Numbered from the stretch's first letter, positions 33,785 through 47,217 are shown. The stretch is DNA of 64,000 nucleotides from Burkholderia guangdongensis (GCF_013403875.1 NZ_JACBNX010000004.1:306001-370000), one strand, 5' to 3'. Program-made: numbers and translations. The notes: generated from the letters alone by a model not told the origin.

Positions 33785-34270
33785 ATGATCTCAGCTGAAG
33801 GCCTGAAGGAAATCGATCGCGCGTTGACGAAGTACCCCGCCGATCAGAAACAGTCCGCCGTGATGGCCGCGCTGGCCGTCGCGCAGGAAGAGCATGGCTG
33901 GCTGTCGCCCGAATTGATGAAGTTCGTCGCCGACTACCTCGACATGCCGGCCGTCGCCGTGCAGGAAGTCGCGACGTTCTACACGATGTACGAGCTCGCG
34001 CCCGTCGGCAAGCACAAGATCACGCTCTGCACGAACCTGCCGTGCCAGCTCGGGCCCGACGGCGGCGCGGAGGCGACCGCCGACTACCTGAAGAAGAAGC
34101 TCGGCATCGGCTTCGGCGAAACGACGCCCGACGGCAAGTTCTCGCTGAAGGAAGGCGAGTGCATGGGCGCGTGCGGCGATGCGCCGGTGCTGCTCGTGAA
34201 CAATCACAGAATGTGCAGCTTCATGAGCCGCGAGAAGATCGACCAGCTGCTTGAGGAACTCTCGAAATGA
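33785..34270 (+). CDS. nuoE: NADH-quinone oxidoreductase subunit E
   Basis: 161 residues, thioredoxin-like fold. The N1a [2Fe-2S] ligands are Cys82, Cys87, Cys126 and Cys130 (CTNLPC and CMGAC). ATG 33785 is preferred because [18 protein letters not shown] is the usual N terminus, although no SD is clear and in-frame TTG 33764 lies upstream. The stop overlaps nuoF's ATG by four bases. Confidence 0.95.
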   Translation: MISAEGLKEIDRALTKYPADQKQSAVMAALAVAQEEHGWLSPELMKFVADYLDMPAVAVQEVATFYTMYELAPVGKHKITLCTNLPCQLGPDGGAEATADYLKKKLGIGFGETTPDGKFSLKEGECMGACGDAPVLLVNNHRMCSFMSREKIDQLLEELSK

Positions 34271-35577
34271 CGTCCCTCCACGACCGTCACATCAAACCGC
34301 TGATCCTCGCCGGCCTCACCGGCGACAACTGGCATCTCGAAGACTACGTCGCGCGCGGCGGCTACAAGCAGCTGCGCCGCATCCTCGAAGAAAAGATCAC
34401 GCCCGACCAGGTGATCGCCGACGTGAAGGCCTCCGGCCTGCGCGGTCGCGGCGGCGCGGGCTTCCCGACCGGCCTGAAGTGGAGCTTCATGCCGCGCCAG
34501 TTCCCGGGGCAGAAGTATCTCGTCTGCAACTCGGACGAAGGCGAGCCGGGCACGTTCAAGGATCGCGACATCCTGCGCTGGAACCCGCATGCGCTGATCG
34601 AGGGCATGGCGATCGGCGCGTACGCGATGGGCATCACCGTCGGTTACAACTACATCCACGGCGAAATCTTCGAAACGTATCGACGCTTCGAAGAGGCGCT
34701 CGAAGAGGCACGCAAGGCGGGCTTCCTGGGTGACAGGATCATGGGCTCGGACTTCTCGTTCCAGCTGCACGCGCACCACGGTTACGGCGCGTACATCTGC
34801 GGCGAGGAAACCGCGCTGCTCGAATCGATCGAGGGCAAGAAGGGCCAGCCGCGCTTCAAGCCGCCGTTCCCGGCGAGCTTCGGCGTGTACGGCAAGCCGA
34901 CCACGATCAACAATACCGAGACGTTCGCCGCGGTGCCGTTCCTGCTGGAAATCGGTCCGCAGAATTACCTCGAGATCGGCAAGCCGAACAACGGCGGCAC
35001 GAAGATCTTCTCGGTGTCGGGCGACGTCGAGCGTCCGGGCAACTACGAAGTGCCGCTCGGCACGCCGTTCGCGACGCTGATGGAGCTCGCCGGCGGGATG
35101 CGCGGCGGCAAGAAGATCAAGGCGGTGATCCCGGGCGGCTCGTCGGCGCCGGTGATTCCGGGCGACGTGATGATGCAGACGGATCTCGACTACGATTCGA
35201 TCGCGAAGGCGGGCTCGATGCTCGGCTCGGGCGCGGTGATCGTGATGGACGAGACGCGCTGCATGGTGCGTTCGCTGTTGCGCCTGTCGTATTTCTATTA
35301 TGAAGAGTCGTGCGGCCAGTGCACGCCGTGCCGCGAAGGCACCGGCTGGCTCTATCGCGTCGTGAACCGTATCGAGCATGGCGAAGGCCGCCAGGAAGAT
35401 CTGGATCTGCTGAACTCGGTCGCCGAGAACATCATGGGGCGCACGATCTGCGCGCTCGGCGATGCGGCGGCGATGCCGGTGCGCGGGATGCTCAAGCACT
35501 ACTGGGACGAATTCGCGTACCACGTCGAGCACAAGCGCTGCATGGTCGGCGGCCATCCGGTCGCGGCGGCGGCCTGA
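34267..35577 (+). CDS. nuoF: NADH-quinone oxidoreductase subunit F
   Basis: 436 residues, the flavin subunit. FMN/NADH binding is marked by [13 protein letters not shown]. The N3 [4Fe-4S] cluster has Cys349, Cys352 and Cys355 ([10 protein letters not shown]) and Cys395. It takes electrons from NADH to FMN. It is translationally coupled to nuoE by an ATGA overlap. Confidence 0.97.
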   Translation: MTSLHDRHIKPLILAGLTGDNWHLEDYVARGGYKQLRRILEEKITPDQVIADVKASGLRGRGGAGFPTGLKWSFMPRQFPGQKYLVCNSDEGEPGTFKDRDILRWNPHALIEGMAIGAYAMGITVGYNYIHGEIFETYRRFEEALEEARKAGFLGDRIMGSDFSFQLHAHHGYGAYICGEETALLESIEGKKGQPRFKPPFPASFGVYGKPTTINNTETFAAVPFLLEIGPQNYLEIGKPNNGGTKIFSVSGDVERPGNYEVPLGTPFATLMELAGGMRGGKKIKAVIPGGSSAPVIPGDVMMQTDLDYDSIAKAGSMLGSGAVIVMDETRCMVRSLLRLSYFYYEESCGQCTPCREGTGWLYRVVNRIEHGEGRQEDLDLLNSVAENIMGRTICALGDAAAMPVRGMLKHYWDEFAYHVEHKRCMVGGHPVAAAA

Positions 35578-35661
35578 CGCGTCGTACCGGTTGAGGAAAT
35601 TGAGCGCGCGGTCGAGCGAATGCGCGAACGGGCGGAAATAGGTTAAGGACCATTCACCATC

Positions 35662-37992
35662 ATGGTTGAACTTGAAATAGACGGCAAGAAGGTCGAGGTG
35701 CCCGAAGGCAGCATGGTGATCCAGGCTGCGCACAAGGCGGATACGTACATTCCTCACTTCTGCTATCACAAGAAACTGTCGGTCGCGGCCAACTGCCGGA
35801 TGTGCCTCGTCGAAGTCGAGAAGATGCCGAAGGCCGTGCCCGCGTGCGCGACGCCCGTGTCGGCCGGCATGATCGTGCGCACGCACTCCGACAAGGCGGT
35901 GAAGGCGCAGCAGTCGGTGATGGAATTCCTCCTCATCAACCACCCGCTCGATTGCCCGATCTGCGACCAGGGCGGCGAATGCCAGCTGCAGGATCTCGCG
36001 GTCGGCTACGGCAAGTCGTCGTCGCGCTATCAGGAAGAGAAGCGCGTCGTGTTCCACAAGAACGTCGGCCCGCTGATCTCGATGGAAGAGATGTCGCGCT
36101 GCATCCACTGCACGCGCTGCGTCCGTTTCGGCCAGGAAATCGCCGGCGTGATGGAGCTCGGGATGCTGGGCCGCGGCGAGCACTCGGAAATCACGACGTT
36201 CGTCGGCAAGACGGTCGACTCCGAGCTGTCCGGCAACATGATCGATCTGTGCCCGGTCGGCGCGCTGACGAGCAAGCCGTTCCGCTACAGCGCGCGGACG
36301 TGGGAGCTGTCGCGCCGCAAGTCGGTGAGCCCGCACGATTCCGTCGGCGCGAACCTCGTCGTGCAGGTGAAGAACAACCGCGTGATGCGCGTGCTGCCGT
36401 TCGAGAACGAAGCGATCAACGAATGCTGGATCTCGGACAAGGACCGCTTCTCGTATGAAGGCCTGAACAGCGACGAGCGTCTGACGAAGCCGATGATCAA
36501 GCAGGGCGGCCAGTGGCTCGAAACCGACTGGCAGACCGCGCTCGAATACGTCGCGAAGGGCGTGAAGGGCATCGCGGCCGATCACGGCGCGAACGCGCTC
36601 GCGCTGCTCGCGAGCGCGCACAGCACGGCCGAGGAACTGTTCCTCGTGAAGCAGCTCGCGCACGAGCTGAAGACGCCGAACGTCGACTTCCGCCTGCGTC
36701 AGACCGATTTCTCCGCGCCGACGCAAGGCGCGCCGTGGCTCGGGATGCCGATCGCCGATCTGTCGCGCGTGAACTCGGCGCTCGTGATCGGTTCGTTCCT
36801 GCGCCGCGATCATCCGCTGTTCGCGTCGCGGCTGCGTCAGGCCGCGAAGAGCGGCGCGAAGCTGCACTTCGTGAACGCGACGCGTGACGACGCGCTGATT
36901 CCGAGCGCGCACCGCATCGCAGCCGCGCCGTCCGCATGGCTCGACACGCTGGCCGGCATCGCCGCCGCGGTTGCGCAAGTGAAGGGCGTCGCGCTGCCGG
37001 ATTCGCTCGCGGGCGTCGCGCCGTCGGCCGATGCGCAGCAGGTCGCGCAATCGCTCGCGAACGGCGAGCGCCGCGTCGTGCTGCTCGGCAACGCGGCGGT
37101 CCGTCATCCGGAATTCGCACGCATCCACGCGGTCGCGCAGTGGATCGCCGACAACACCGGCGCCACGCTCGGCTTCCTGACCGAAGCGGCGAACACGGTC
37201 GGCGCGCACGCGGTCGGCGCGCTGCCGGGCGAAGGCGGCCTGAATGCACGCGAAGCGTTTGCACAGCCGCGCAAGGGCTACGTGCTGGTCAACGTCGAAC
37301 CCGAATTCGATACCGCCGATCCGGCGCAGGCGCTCGCCGCGCTGAACCAGGCGGAGATGGTCGTCGTGATGTCGCCGTTCAAGCACGGCGCCGACTACGC
37401 GGACGTGCTGCTGCCGATCGCGCCGTTCACCGAGACGGCCGGCACGTACGTGAACGCGGAAGGCACGGTGCAGAGCTTCAACGGCGTCGTGCGTCCGCTC
37501 GGCGACACGCGCCCCGCATGGAAGGTGCTGCGCGTGCTCGGCAGCCTGCTCGGCCTGCCGAACTTCGAATACGAAACGTCGGAAGAGGTGCGGCTCGCCG
37601 CCCTCGGCGACGACAGCATCGCGCCGCGCCTGTCGAACAAGACGTCCGTCGCGCCGTCGCGCGCCGGCGTGCAGGCCGCGAACGGCGGCTTCGAGCGCCT
37701 CGCCGACGTGCCGATCTATCATGCCGACGCGCTCGTGCGCCGCGCGGGTGCGCTGCACCTGACGGCCGCCGCGAAGGTCGCGAACGCGGCGGGTCTGCCG
37801 GCCGCGCTGTTCGACAAGCTGGGTTTGAAGGAAGGCGACGCGGTGCGCGTGCGCCAGGGCGATCGCGCGGTGCAGTTGCCGGCCGTGCGTGACGAGAATC
37901 TTGCGGAAACGGTCGTTCGCGTGTCGGCGGCGACGCCTGCCGGCGCAGCGCTCGGCAGCCTGTCCGGTGAACTGGTGGTGGAGAAGGCGTAA
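35662..37992 (+). CDS. nuoG: NADH-quinone oxidoreductase subunit G
   Basis: 776 residues. The N-terminal domain holds three Fe-S clusters: [2Fe-2S] N1b at Cys34, Cys45, Cys48 and Cys62; the His/Cys N5 segment [18 protein letters not shown]; and N4 beginning in [13 protein letters not shown]. From about residue 220 a molybdopterin-oxidoreductase-like domain follows, with no Mo ligand. It belongs to the NADH-dehydrogenase module with NuoE and NuoF. The 84-base gap upstream shows no terminator. The stop adjoins nuoH's ATG with no spacer. Confidence 0.97.
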   Translation: MVELEIDGKKVEVPEGSMVIQAAHKADTYIPHFCYHKKLSVAANCRMCLVEVEKMPKAVPACATPVSAGMIVRTHSDKAVKAQQSVMEFLLINHPLDCPICDQGGECQLQDLAVGYGKSSSRYQEEKRVVFHKNVGPLISMEEMSRCIHCTRCVRFGQEIAGVMELGMLGRGEHSEITTFVGKTVDSELSGNMIDLCPVGALTSKPFRYSARTWELSRRKSVSPHDSVGANLVVQVKNNRVMRVLPFENEAINECWISDKDRFSYEGLNSDERLTKPMIKQGGQWLETDWQTALEYVAKGVKGIAADHGANALALLASAHSTAEELFLVKQLAHELKTPNVDFRLRQTDFSAPTQGAPWLGMPIADLSRVNSALVIGSFLRRDHPLFASRLRQAAKSGAKLHFVNATRDDALIPSAHRIAAAPSAWLDTLAGIAAAVAQVKGVALPDSLAGVAPSADAQQVAQSLANGERRVVLLGNAAVRHPEFARIHAVAQWIADNTGATLGFLTEAANTVGAHAVGALPGEGGLNAREAFAQPRKGYVLVNVEPEFDTADPAQALAALNQAEMVVVMSPFKHGADYADVLLPIAPFTETAGTYVNAEGTVQSFNGVVRPLGDTRPAWKVLRVLGSLLGLPNFEYETSEEVRLAALGDDSIAPRLSNKTSVAPSRAGVQAANGGFERLADVPIYHADALVRRAGALHLTAAAKVANAAGLPAALFDKLGLKEGDAVRVRQGDRAVQLPAVRDENLAETVVRVSAATPAGAALGSLSGELVVEKA

Positions 37993-39057
37993 ATGAGCTT
38001 GTTCGATACGATCAACTCTGGCGGTGCCGAGCTTCTCGGCTTCGCGTGGCCGACGGTGTGGGCGCTGGTGCGCATCGTCGTCGTCTCCGTCGTGATCCTG
38101 CTGTGCGTCGCGTACCTGATTCTGTGGGAGCGCAAGCTGATCGGCTGGATGCACGTGCGTCTCGGGCCGAACCGCGTCGGTCCGGCGGGCCTGCTGCAGC
38201 CGATCGCCGACGTGCTGAAGCTGCTGCTGAAGGAAGTGATTCAGCCGACCGCGGCGAGCCGCTGGCTCTACCTGATCGCGCCGGTGATGACCGTCGTGCC
38301 GGCGTTCGCGGTGTGGGCGGTGATTCCGTTCCAGGCGAAGGCAGTGCTCGCGGACATCAACGCGGGCCTGCTGTACGCGATCGCGATCTCGTCGGTCGGC
38401 GTCTACGCGGTGATTCTCGCCGGCTGGGCGTCGAACTCGAAGTACGCGTTCCTCGGCGCGATGCGCGCGGCCGCGCAGATGGTGTCGTACGAAATCTCGA
38501 TGGGCTTCGCGCTGGTGCTCGTGCTGATGACGGCCGGCAGCCTGAACATGTCGGAGATCGTCGGTTCGCAGCAGCACGGCTTCTTCGCGAGCCACGGCGT
38601 GAACTTCCTGTCGTGGAACTGGCTGCCGCTGTTGCCGGCGTTCGTCGTCTACTTCATCTCGGGCATCGCCGAAACGAACCGCCACCCGTTCGACGTGGTG
38701 GAAGGGGAGTCGGAGATCGTCGCGGGTCACATGATCGACTACTCGGGCATGGCGTTCGCGCTGTTCTTCCTCGCCGAGTACATCAACATGATCGTGATCT
38801 CGGCGCTGGCCTCGACGCTGTTCCTCGGCGGCTGGGATGCGCCGTTCGAATTCCTGTCGTTCATTCCGGGCATCTTCTGGCTGGTGCTGAAGGTCTTCGC
38901 GCTGCTGTCGGTGTTCATCTGGGTGCGCGCGACGTTCCCGCGTTTCCGTTATGACCAGATCATGCGTCTGGGCTGGAAGGTGTTCCTGCCGGTCACCGTG
39001 ATCTGGGTGGTCGTGGTCGGCTTCTGGATCATGTCGCCGCTCAACATCTGGAAATAA
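37993..39057 (+). CDS. nuoH: NADH-quinone oxidoreductase subunit H
   Basis: 354 residues, eight TM helices. [20 protein letters not shown] in the first loop and the acidic Q-entry loop ([21 protein letters not shown]) are diagnostic. It forms the quinone tunnel and links the Q site to the proton-pumping arm. ATG 37993 follows nuoG's stop directly. Confidence 0.97.
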   Translation: MSLFDTINSGGAELLGFAWPTVWALVRIVVVSVVILLCVAYLILWERKLIGWMHVRLGPNRVGPAGLLQPIADVLKLLLKEVIQPTAASRWLYLIAPVMTVVPAFAVWAVIPFQAKAVLADINAGLLYAIAISSVGVYAVILAGWASNSKYAFLGAMRAAAQMVSYEISMGFALVLVLMTAGSLNMSEIVGSQQHGFFASHGVNFLSWNWLPLLPAFVVYFISGIAETNRHPFDVVEGESEIVAGHMIDYSGMAFALFFLAEYINMIVISALASTLFLGGWDAPFEFLSFIPGIFWLVLKVFALLSVFIWVRATFPRFRYDQIMRLGWKVFLPVTVIWVVVVGFWIMSPLNIWK

Positions 39058-39072
39058 TGGTCGGACGAAATC

Positions 39073-39561
39073 ATGACGGCAATTCAACATTTTTTTAAGA
39101 CCTTCTTCCTGACCGAGCTGCTGAAAGGGCTCGCGATCACCGGTCGCTACACGTTCAAGCGCAAGTTCACCGTGCAGTTCCCGGAAGAGAAGACGCCGAT
39201 CTCGCCGCGTTTTCGCGGGCTGCACGCGCTGCGCCGCTACGAGAACGGCGAAGAGCGCTGCATCGCATGCAAGCTGTGCGAGGCGGTGTGCCCCGCGATG
39301 GCGATCACGATCGAATCGGAAACGCGCGCGGACAACACGCGCCGCACGACGCGCTACGACATCGACCTGACGAAGTGCATCTTCTGCGGTTTCTGCGAGG
39401 AGAGCTGCCCGGTCGATTCGATCGTCGAGACGCAGATCCTCGAGTATCACGGCGAGAAGCGCGGCGATCTGTATTTCACGAAGGATATGCTGCTCGCAGT
39501 GGGCGACCGTTACGAGAAGGACATCGCGGCGGCGAAGGCTGCCGACGCGCCGTATCGTTGA
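39073..39561 (+). CDS. nuoI: NADH-quinone oxidoreductase subunit I
   Basis: 162 residues, an 8Fe ferredoxin-type protein. Two complete CxxCxxCxxxCP motifs (Cys63-66-69-73 and Cys102-105-108-112) bind clusters N6a and N6b, which feed N2. The N-terminal amphipathic region docks on NuoH. The 117-base gap to nuoJ shows no terminator. Confidence 0.97.
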   Translation: MTAIQHFFKTFFLTELLKGLAITGRYTFKRKFTVQFPEEKTPISPRFRGLHALRRYENGEERCIACKLCEAVCPAMAITIESETRADNTRRTTRYDIDLTKCIFCGFCEESCPVDSIVETQILEYHGEKRGDLYFTKDMLLAVGDRYEKDIAAAKAADAPYR

Positions 39562-39678
39562 TTGTGTTTGCAGCGCCGGCTCGAGGCGAGCCGGCCGAGC
39601 CGCCGCGACGGGTGCGGCACGCGTGTTTCGCGTACCGCAGGCCGCGCCTGACTATGGCCTAACGATGAACCGGTAATC

Positions 39679-40332
39679 ATGGAATTCACGACCGTACTGT
39701 TCTACATCTTCGCGCTGCTCCTGGTGGTATCAGGGCTGAAGGTGATCACTTCGCGCAACCCGGTGGCGGCTGCGCTGTTCCTTGTGCTGGCGTTCTTCAA
39801 CGCCGCCGCGATCTGGATGCTGCTGGAAGCGGAATTCCTCGCGATCCTGCTGGTGCTGGTCTACGTGGGCGCCGTGATGGTGCTGTTCCTGTTCGTCGTG
39901 ATGATGCTCGACATCAACATCGACTTCCTGCGGCGCGACTTCAAGCGATTCGTGCCGATGGCGACCATCGTCGGCGCGATCATCGTCGCCGAGACCGCGA
40001 TGATCCTGATGCACGGCTACAGCGACACGTTCCGTCCGGTGCACGAGATGGCCACGGGCGCGTACGCCGGCTGGTCGAACACGCGCCTGATCGGCAAGGT
40101 GATCTACACCGACTACATCTTCGCGTTCGAAATCGCCGGCCTCGTGCTGCTGGTCGCGATCATCGCCGCGGTTGCGCTGACCGAGCGCAAGGGCAAGGAC
40201 AGCAAGCGCCAGCGCGTGTCGGATCAGGTCAAGGTGCGCGCGAGCGATCGCGTGCGCCTCGTGAAGATGGAAGCGGAAAAGCCTCAGCCGGCGACGGCGC
40301 AGAGCGAAGCCGGTTCGGGTACCAACGGCTAA
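39679..40332 (+). CDS. nuoJ: NADH-quinone oxidoreductase subunit J
   Basis: 217 residues with five TM helices (up to about residue 175) and a polar, basic C-terminal tail ([17 protein letters not shown]...[11 protein letters not shown]) that is extended relative to E. coli. [18 protein letters not shown] is the conserved pi-bulge helix. It is a small antiporter-like arm subunit connecting to NuoK. Confidence 0.95.
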   Translation: MEFTTVLFYIFALLLVVSGLKVITSRNPVAAALFLVLAFFNAAAIWMLLEAEFLAILLVLVYVGAVMVLFLFVVMMLDINIDFLRRDFKRFVPMATIVGAIIVAETAMILMHGYSDTFRPVHEMATGAYAGWSNTRLIGKVIYTDYIFAFEIAGLVLLVAIIAAVALTERKGKDSKRQRVSDQVKVRASDRVRLVKMEAEKPQPATAQSEAGSGTNG

Positions 40333-40351
40333 GCAGCGGAGGAAGAAAAAC

Positions 40352-40657
40352 ATGTTGTCCCTTGCTCATTACCTCGTGCTCGGCGCGATCCTGTTCGCGA
40401 TCAGCATCGTCGGGATTTTCCTGAACCGCCGCAACATCATCATCATCCTGATGGCGATCGAACTGATGCTGCTCGCGGTGAACACGAACTTCGTCGCGTT
40501 CTCGCACTACCTCGGCGACGTGCACGGCCAGATCTTCGTGTTCTTCGTGCTGACGGTCGCCGCAGCGGAAGCCGCGATCGGCCTCGCGATTCTGGTGACC
40601 CTGTTCCGCAAGCTCGACACGATCAATGTCGAGGATCTCGATCAGCTCAAAGGTTAA
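40352..40657 (+). CDS. nuoK: NADH-quinone oxidoreductase subunit K
   Basis: 101 residues, three TM helices. Conserved membrane Glu residues lie in [11 protein letters not shown] and [12 protein letters not shown], which belong to the proton channel next to NuoN. AGGAAG precedes the ATG. MrpC-like family, exactly the expected length. Confidence 0.96.
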   Translation: MLSLAHYLVLGAILFAISIVGIFLNRRNIIIILMAIELMLLAVNTNFVAFSHYLGDVHGQIFVFFVLTVAAAEAAIGLAILVTLFRKLDTINVEDLDQLKG

Positions 40658-40674
40658 TTTCAGGCAACGCTGTT

Positions 40675-42744
<2,070 letters not shown>

Positions 42745-42759
42745 GGCGGGGAACGACTA

Positions 42760-44250
42760 ATGCACTCTTTTCCGATTCTCAGTACCGCGATTTGGTTGCC
42801 GATCGTTTTCGGCTTGCTCGTGCTCGCCGTCGGCAACGACAAGAACCCGGGGCCGGCGCGCTGGATCGCGCTGATCGGCTCGCTGCTCGGCCTGGCGGTC
42901 ACGATTCCGCTGGTCACCGGCTTCGATTCGAGCACCGCCGCGCTGCAGTTCGTCGAGCAGGCGAACTGGATCGACCGCTTCAACATCACGTATCACCTCG
43001 GCGTCGACGGCATCTCGATGTGGTTCGTCGTGCTGACCGCGCTCATCAACGTGATCGTCGTGATCGCCGGCTGGGAGGTGATCACCGAGCACGTGTCGCA
43101 GTACATGGCTGCGTTCCTGATCCTGTCCGGGATCATGATCGGCGTGTTCTCCGCCGCTGACGGCCTGCTGTTCTACGTGTTCTTCGAAGCGACGCTGATC
43201 CCGATGTACATCATCATCGGCGTGTGGGGCGGCCCGAACCGCGTGTACGCGGCGTTCAAGTTCTTCCTGTACACGCTGGCCGGCTCGCTGCTGATGCTGG
43301 TCGCGCTGATCTACCTGTACATCCAGACGCACACGTTCGATCTGGCGACGTGGCAGAACGCGAAGATCGCGATGACGCCGCAGATCCTGCTGTTCATCGC
43401 GTTCTTCCTCGCGTTCGCGGTGAAGGTGCCGATGTGGCCGGTGCACACGTGGTTGCCGGACGCGCACGTGGAAGCGCCGACGGGCGGCTCCGTGGTGCTG
43501 GCGGCGATCATGCTGAAGCTCGGCGCGTACGGTTTCCTGCGCTTCTCGCTGCCGGTCACGCCGGATGCGAGCCACTATCTGGCGCCGGTCGTGATCTCGC
43601 TGTCGCTGATCGCGGTGATCTACATCGGCCTCGTCGCGATGGTGCAGGCCGACATGAAGAAGCTGGTCGCGTATTCGTCGATCGCGCACATGGGGTTCGT
43701 CACGCTCGGCTTCTTCATCTTCAACCAGCTCGGCGTCGAAGGCGCGATCGTGCAGATGATCTCGCACGGCTTCGTGTCGGGCGCGATGTTCCTTTGCATC
43801 GGCGTGCTGTACGACCGCGTGCACTCGCGCCAGATCGCCGACTACGGCGGCGTCGTCAACGTGATGCCGAAGTTCGCGGCGCTGGTGATGCTGTTCTCGA
43901 TGGCGAACTGCGGCCTGCCGGGCACGTCCGGTTTCGTCGGCGAGTTCATGGTGATCCTCGCGGCGGTCCAGTACAACTTCTGGATCGCGTTCGGCGCGGC
44001 GTTCACGCTGATCCTCGGCGCGGCCTACACGCTGTGGATGTACAAGCGCGTGTACTTCGGCGCGGTCGCGAACGACCACGTCGCGAAGCTCACGGACATC
44101 GGCCGCCGCGAGTTCTTCATGCTCGCCGTGCTCGCTGCGTTCACGCTGCTGATGGGCCTGTATCCGAAGCCTTTCACCGACGTGATGCACGTGTCCGTCG
44201 AAAACCTCCTCTCCCATGTCGCGCAGTCGAAACTGCCGCTGGCCCAGTAA
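42760..44250 (+). CDS. nuoM: NADH-quinone oxidoreductase subunit M
   Basis: 496 residues, 14 TM helices. FYVFFEATLIPMYIIIGVWGG (Glu in TM5), FAVKVPMWPVHTWLPDAHVEAPTGGSVVLA and AYSSIAHMGFVTLG hold the conserved proton-channel Glu/Lys/His. It is one of the three antiporter-like pumps. 15 bases downstream of nuoL. Confidence 0.97.
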   Translation: MHSFPILSTAIWLPIVFGLLVLAVGNDKNPGPARWIALIGSLLGLAVTIPLVTGFDSSTAALQFVEQANWIDRFNITYHLGVDGISMWFVVLTALINVIVVIAGWEVITEHVSQYMAAFLILSGIMIGVFSAADGLLFYVFFEATLIPMYIIIGVWGGPNRVYAAFKFFLYTLAGSLLMLVALIYLYIQTHTFDLATWQNAKIAMTPQILLFIAFFLAFAVKVPMWPVHTWLPDAHVEAPTGGSVVLAAIMLKLGAYGFLRFSLPVTPDASHYLAPVVISLSLIAVIYIGLVAMVQADMKKLVAYSSIAHMGFVTLGFFIFNQLGVEGAIVQMISHGFVSGAMFLCIGVLYDRVHSRQIADYGGVVNVMPKFAALVMLFSMANCGLPGTSGFVGEFMVILAAVQYNFWIAFGAAFTLILGAAYTLWMYKRVYFGAVANDHVAKLTDIGRREFFMLAVLAAFTLLMGLYPKPFTDVMHVSVENLLSHVAQSKLPLAQ

Positions 44251-44274
44251 TCGCGAGCGGAGGAAATCAAGATC

Positions 44275-45753
44275 ATGCAAAACGCTCCTATGAATGTCCT
44301 GTTGCCTGATGCGCTGGTGATGGCCGCCATCGTCGTCGCGTGGCTGAACGACACCTTCACCGGCACCAGCGGCCGCCGCCTCACTTATCTGATCGCGGTG
44401 CTGTCGTCGGCCGCGGCCGGCGTGTGGTATTCGGTGCAGGTGCTCGATCCGCATCAGTACTACTTCTTCTCGCGGATGATCGTCGTCGATCCGTTCGCGA
44501 CCGCGATGAAGGCGGTCGTGTCGTTCGGCTTCGCGGTCACGCTCGTGTACTCGCGCAAGTACCTCGAGGATCGCGACCTGTTCCGCGGCGACGTGTTCCT
44601 GCTCGGCATGTTCTCGCTGCTCGGCCAGCTGATCATGGTGTCGGGCAACAACTTCCTGACGCTGTATCTCGGCCTCGAGCTGATGTCGCTGTCGCTGTAC
44701 GGCGTGATCGCGCTGCGCCGCGGCTCCGCGCAGTCGAGCGAAGCGGCGATGAAGTACTACGTGCTGGGCGCGCTCGCGTCGGGCTTCGTGCTGTACGGGA
44801 TCTCGATGCTGTATGGCGCGACGTCCGGCTCGCTCGATCTGGCCGAGGTGTACAAGGCGGTCAACAGCGGCGCGACCGACGATGCCGTGCTGATGTTCGG
44901 CGTGATCTTCATCGTCGCGGGCATCGCGTTCAAGCTCGGCGCCGTGCCGTTCCACATGTGGGTGCCGGACGTGTACCAGGGCGCGCCGACCGCGATGACG
45001 CTGTTCGTCGGCGGCGGCCCGAAGGTCGCGGCGTTCGCGTGGGGGCTGCGCTTCCTGGTGATGGGCCTGCTGCCGCTCGCGCAGAACTGGCAGACGGCGC
45101 TCGTGATCCTCGCCGCGCTGTCGCTGATCGTCGGCAACATCACGGGTATCGTTCAACGCAACATCAAGCGGATGCTCGCGTACTCGGCGATCTCGAACAT
45201 GGGCTTCGTGCTGCTCGGCCTGCTCGCGGGCATCGTGAAGGGTGACCCGAGCGCGCCGGCGAGCGCGTACAGCTCGGCGATGTTCTACACGATCGTCTAC
45301 CTGATCACGACGCTCGGCGCATTCGGCGTGGTGATGCTGCTCGCGCGCCGCGATTTCGAAGCGGAAACGATCGACGACCTGAAGGGGCTCAACAAGCGCA
45401 GCCCGGTGTTCGCGTTCGTGATGATGGTGATGATGTTCTCGCTCGCGGGCATTCCGCCGACCGTCGGCTTCTACGCGAAGCTCGCGGTGCTCGAGGCGAT
45501 CGTCAACGCGGGGCTGGTGTGGCTCGCGGTGCTGGCCGTGATCACGTCGCTGTTCGGTGCGTTCTTCTATCTGCGCATCGTGAAGCTGATCTACTTCGAC
45601 ACCCCGCAGGATGCGACGCCGATCGGCGGCGATGTCTGCAAGCGTACGATCCTCGTGCTGAACGGTGTCGCGGTCGTCGTGCTCGGCATCGTGCCGGGCC
45701 CGCTCCTGACGGTCTGCCTGCAGGCGATTCGTCACACGCTGCCGACGCTGTAA
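44275..45753 (+). CDS. nuoN: NADH-quinone oxidoreductase subunit N
   Basis: 492 residues, about 14 TM helices. YLGLELMSLSLYGVIA, FKLGAVPFHMWVPDVYQGAPTAMT and RMLAYSAISNMGFVLLGL are the channel and signature segments. Last core gene of the complex I operon. Its TAA stop shares one base with the ATG of the next gene (TAATG), suggesting re-initiation. Confidence 0.97.
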   Translation: MQNAPMNVLLPDALVMAAIVVAWLNDTFTGTSGRRLTYLIAVLSSAAAGVWYSVQVLDPHQYYFFSRMIVVDPFATAMKAVVSFGFAVTLVYSRKYLEDRDLFRGDVFLLGMFSLLGQLIMVSGNNFLTLYLGLELMSLSLYGVIALRRGSAQSSEAAMKYYVLGALASGFVLYGISMLYGATSGSLDLAEVYKAVNSGATDDAVLMFGVIFIVAGIAFKLGAVPFHMWVPDVYQGAPTAMTLFVGGGPKVAAFAWGLRFLVMGLLPLAQNWQTALVILAALSLIVGNITGIVQRNIKRMLAYSAISNMGFVLLGLLAGIVKGDPSAPASAYSSAMFYTIVYLITTLGAFGVVMLLARRDFEAETIDDLKGLNKRSPVFAFVMMVMMFSLAGIPPTVGFYAKLAVLEAIVNAGLVWLAVLAVITSLFGAFFYLRIVKLIYFDTPQDATPIGGDVCKRTILVLNGVAVVVLGIVPGPLLTVCLQAIRHTLPTL

Positions 45754-46049
45754 TGTCGGCGGCAGGCTGGTTCATCGTGCTGTTGGCGCTCGCGTGCGCC
45801 AACCTGCCGTTCTTCAACCAGCGCCTGTTCGCCGTCGTGCCGCTGCGCGCGACGAAGAAGAGCGCGTGGTTGAGGATCGGCGAGATGATCGTGCTGTATT
45901 TCATCGTCGGCGTCCTCGGCTTCTGGCTCGAGTCGCGCGCCGGCAACCGGTTCGAACAGGGCTGGCAGTTCTACGCGATCACGTTCAGTCTGTTCGTCGT
46001 GTTCGCGTTTCCCGGCTTCACGTTCCAATACCTGATCAAACGACGCTGA
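45753..46049 (+). CDS. DUF2818 family membrane protein at the end of the nuo operon
   Basis: 98 residues, three TM helices (about 1-20, 42-60 and 73-92). It overlaps nuoN by one base (TAATG), so it is almost certainly translated with the operon. DUF2818 is regularly found after nuoN in Betaproteobacteria and may be a complex I assembly or accessory protein. No catalytic motif is visible. A short GC hairpin follows the stop (46050-46068) without a T-run. Confidence 0.85.
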   Translation: MSAAGWFIVLLALACANLPFFNQRLFAVVPLRATKKSAWLRIGEMIVLYFIVGVLGFWLESRAGNRFEQGWQFYAITFSLFVVFAFPGFTFQYLIKRR

Positions 46050-46090
46050 CGGCGGCTGCCGCCGTCGCGCTCAACCTCCCGGAGCCGACG

Positions 46091-46681
46091 ATGGCCGAAT
46101 TGCCCAATCACGATGCCGCGCTGACCGAAACCTGTGTCGAAAGCGAGTCGATTCACGACGGTGCGTTCCTCAAGCTGAAGCGCGACACCGTGCGCCTGCC
46201 CGACGGCAAGCACGCGACGCGCGAATACGTGCAGCATCCTGGCGCGGTGATGGTGATCCCGCTGTTCGACGACGGCCGCGTGCTGATGGAACGCCAGTAT
46301 CGTTATCCGATTGGCAAGGTGATGACCGAATTCCCCGCGGGCAAGCTCGATCCGAACGAGGGCTCGCTCGCGTGCGCGGCACGCGAGCTGCGCGAGGAGA
46401 CCGGCTACACCGCGCGCGAGTACGTGTTCCTCGCGCGCATTCATCCGATCATTTCGTATTCGACCGAATTCATCGACTTGTATCTCGCGCGCGGCCTGAC
46501 GGCCGGCGAGAGTAAACTCGACGACGGCGAGTTTCTCGAGACCTTCACCGCGCCCGTGTCCGACGTCGTCGAATGGGTGCGCACCGGCAGGATCACCGAC
46601 GTGAAGACGATCATCGGTACGATGTGGCTCGAGAAGGCGCTCTCCGGCGCGTGGCCGCTCGGGCCCGCGATCACGCCCTGA
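46091..46681 (+). CDS. NUDIX hydrolase, ADP-ribose pyrophosphatase type
   Basis: 196 residues. Full Nudix box G-x5-E-x7-REUxEExGU: GKLDPNEGSLACAARELREETGY. The upstream beta-strands (HPGAVMVIPLFDDGRVLMERQYRYPIGKVMTEFPAG) match ADP-ribose/NudF-like pyrophosphatases. It would split ADP-ribose or a related nucleotide sugar into AMP and a sugar phosphate. GGAG stands 8 bases before ATG 46091. It is probably transcribed with the nuo tail, though this is not shown. Confidence 0.9.
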   Translation: MAELPNHDAALTETCVESESIHDGAFLKLKRDTVRLPDGKHATREYVQHPGAVMVIPLFDDGRVLMERQYRYPIGKVMTEFPAGKLDPNEGSLACAARELREETGYTAREYVFLARIHPIISYSTEFIDLYLARGLTAGESKLDDGEFLETFTAPVSDVVEWVRTGRITDVKTIIGTMWLEKALSGAWPLGPAITP

Positions 46682-46794
46682 GGCGGCTGCTTCAAAGGCC
46701 GCTTCAAAGGCAGCTTCAGCGGCCAGCTCTTTTTTTAGCACGACCGTTCTCAAAATTTCTTTTTGCGCTACACTGGCACACGCCCTGATTCAGC

Positions 46795-47217
46795 ATGAAG
46801 GTTCTCGATTTGCAGTGCCCGCACGGTCATCGGTTCGAAGGCTGGTTCGCTTCCGCCGATGAATTCGAAGCGCAGTTGTCCCGCAAGCTGGTCGAATGTC
46901 CGGCGTGCGGGGCGACCGAGATCACCCGCATGCCATCCGCGCCGCGCCTGAACTTGTCAGGTGCGACGCACGCGCGCCCGGCTGATCCGCAAGCGCTGCA
47001 GGCACAGGTGATGCACGCGCTGCGCGAGGTGCTGCAGAAGACCGAGAACGTGGGCGAGCGCTTCGCCGAGGAAGCGCGGCGCATCCATTACAACGAGGCG
47101 CCCGCGCGCAGCATTCGTGGCGTCACGACGCCGGAGGATGCGCAAGCCTTGGTCGAAGAAGGCATCGACGTGATGCCGCTGCCGATTCCGGCCGCGCTGA
47201 AGGAAACGCTGCAATAA
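46795..47217 (+). CDS. DUF1178 family protein
   Basis: 140 residues. The N terminus has MKVLDLQCPHGHRFEGWFAS (Cys8, His10, His12) and LVECPACG (Cys35, Cys38), a zinc-ribbon-like arrangement similar to the FmdB regulators. It ends in a helical, acidic half. The function of the family is unknown. The A/T-rich base stretch just upstream (46732-46760, TTTTTTTAGC, TTTCTTTTTGCG) lies in the gap after the NUDIX gene, but no terminator stem of note accompanies it. Confidence 0.87.
   Translation: MKVLDLQCPHGHRFEGWFASADEFEAQLSRKLVECPACGATEITRMPSAPRLNLSGATHARPADPQALQAQVMHALREVLQKTENVGERFAEEARRIHYNEAPARSIRGVTTPEDAQALVEEGIDVMPLPIPAALKETLQ

Noticed and set aside
34204..39450. Very long open frame on the minus strand opposite nuoF-nuoI (and similar ones opposite nuoL-nuoN and pnp)
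   Set aside because: The composition is Arg/His/Asp/Glu-rich without domain structure, as produced by antisense of GC-rich codons with G/C third positions. The plus-strand genes are certain.
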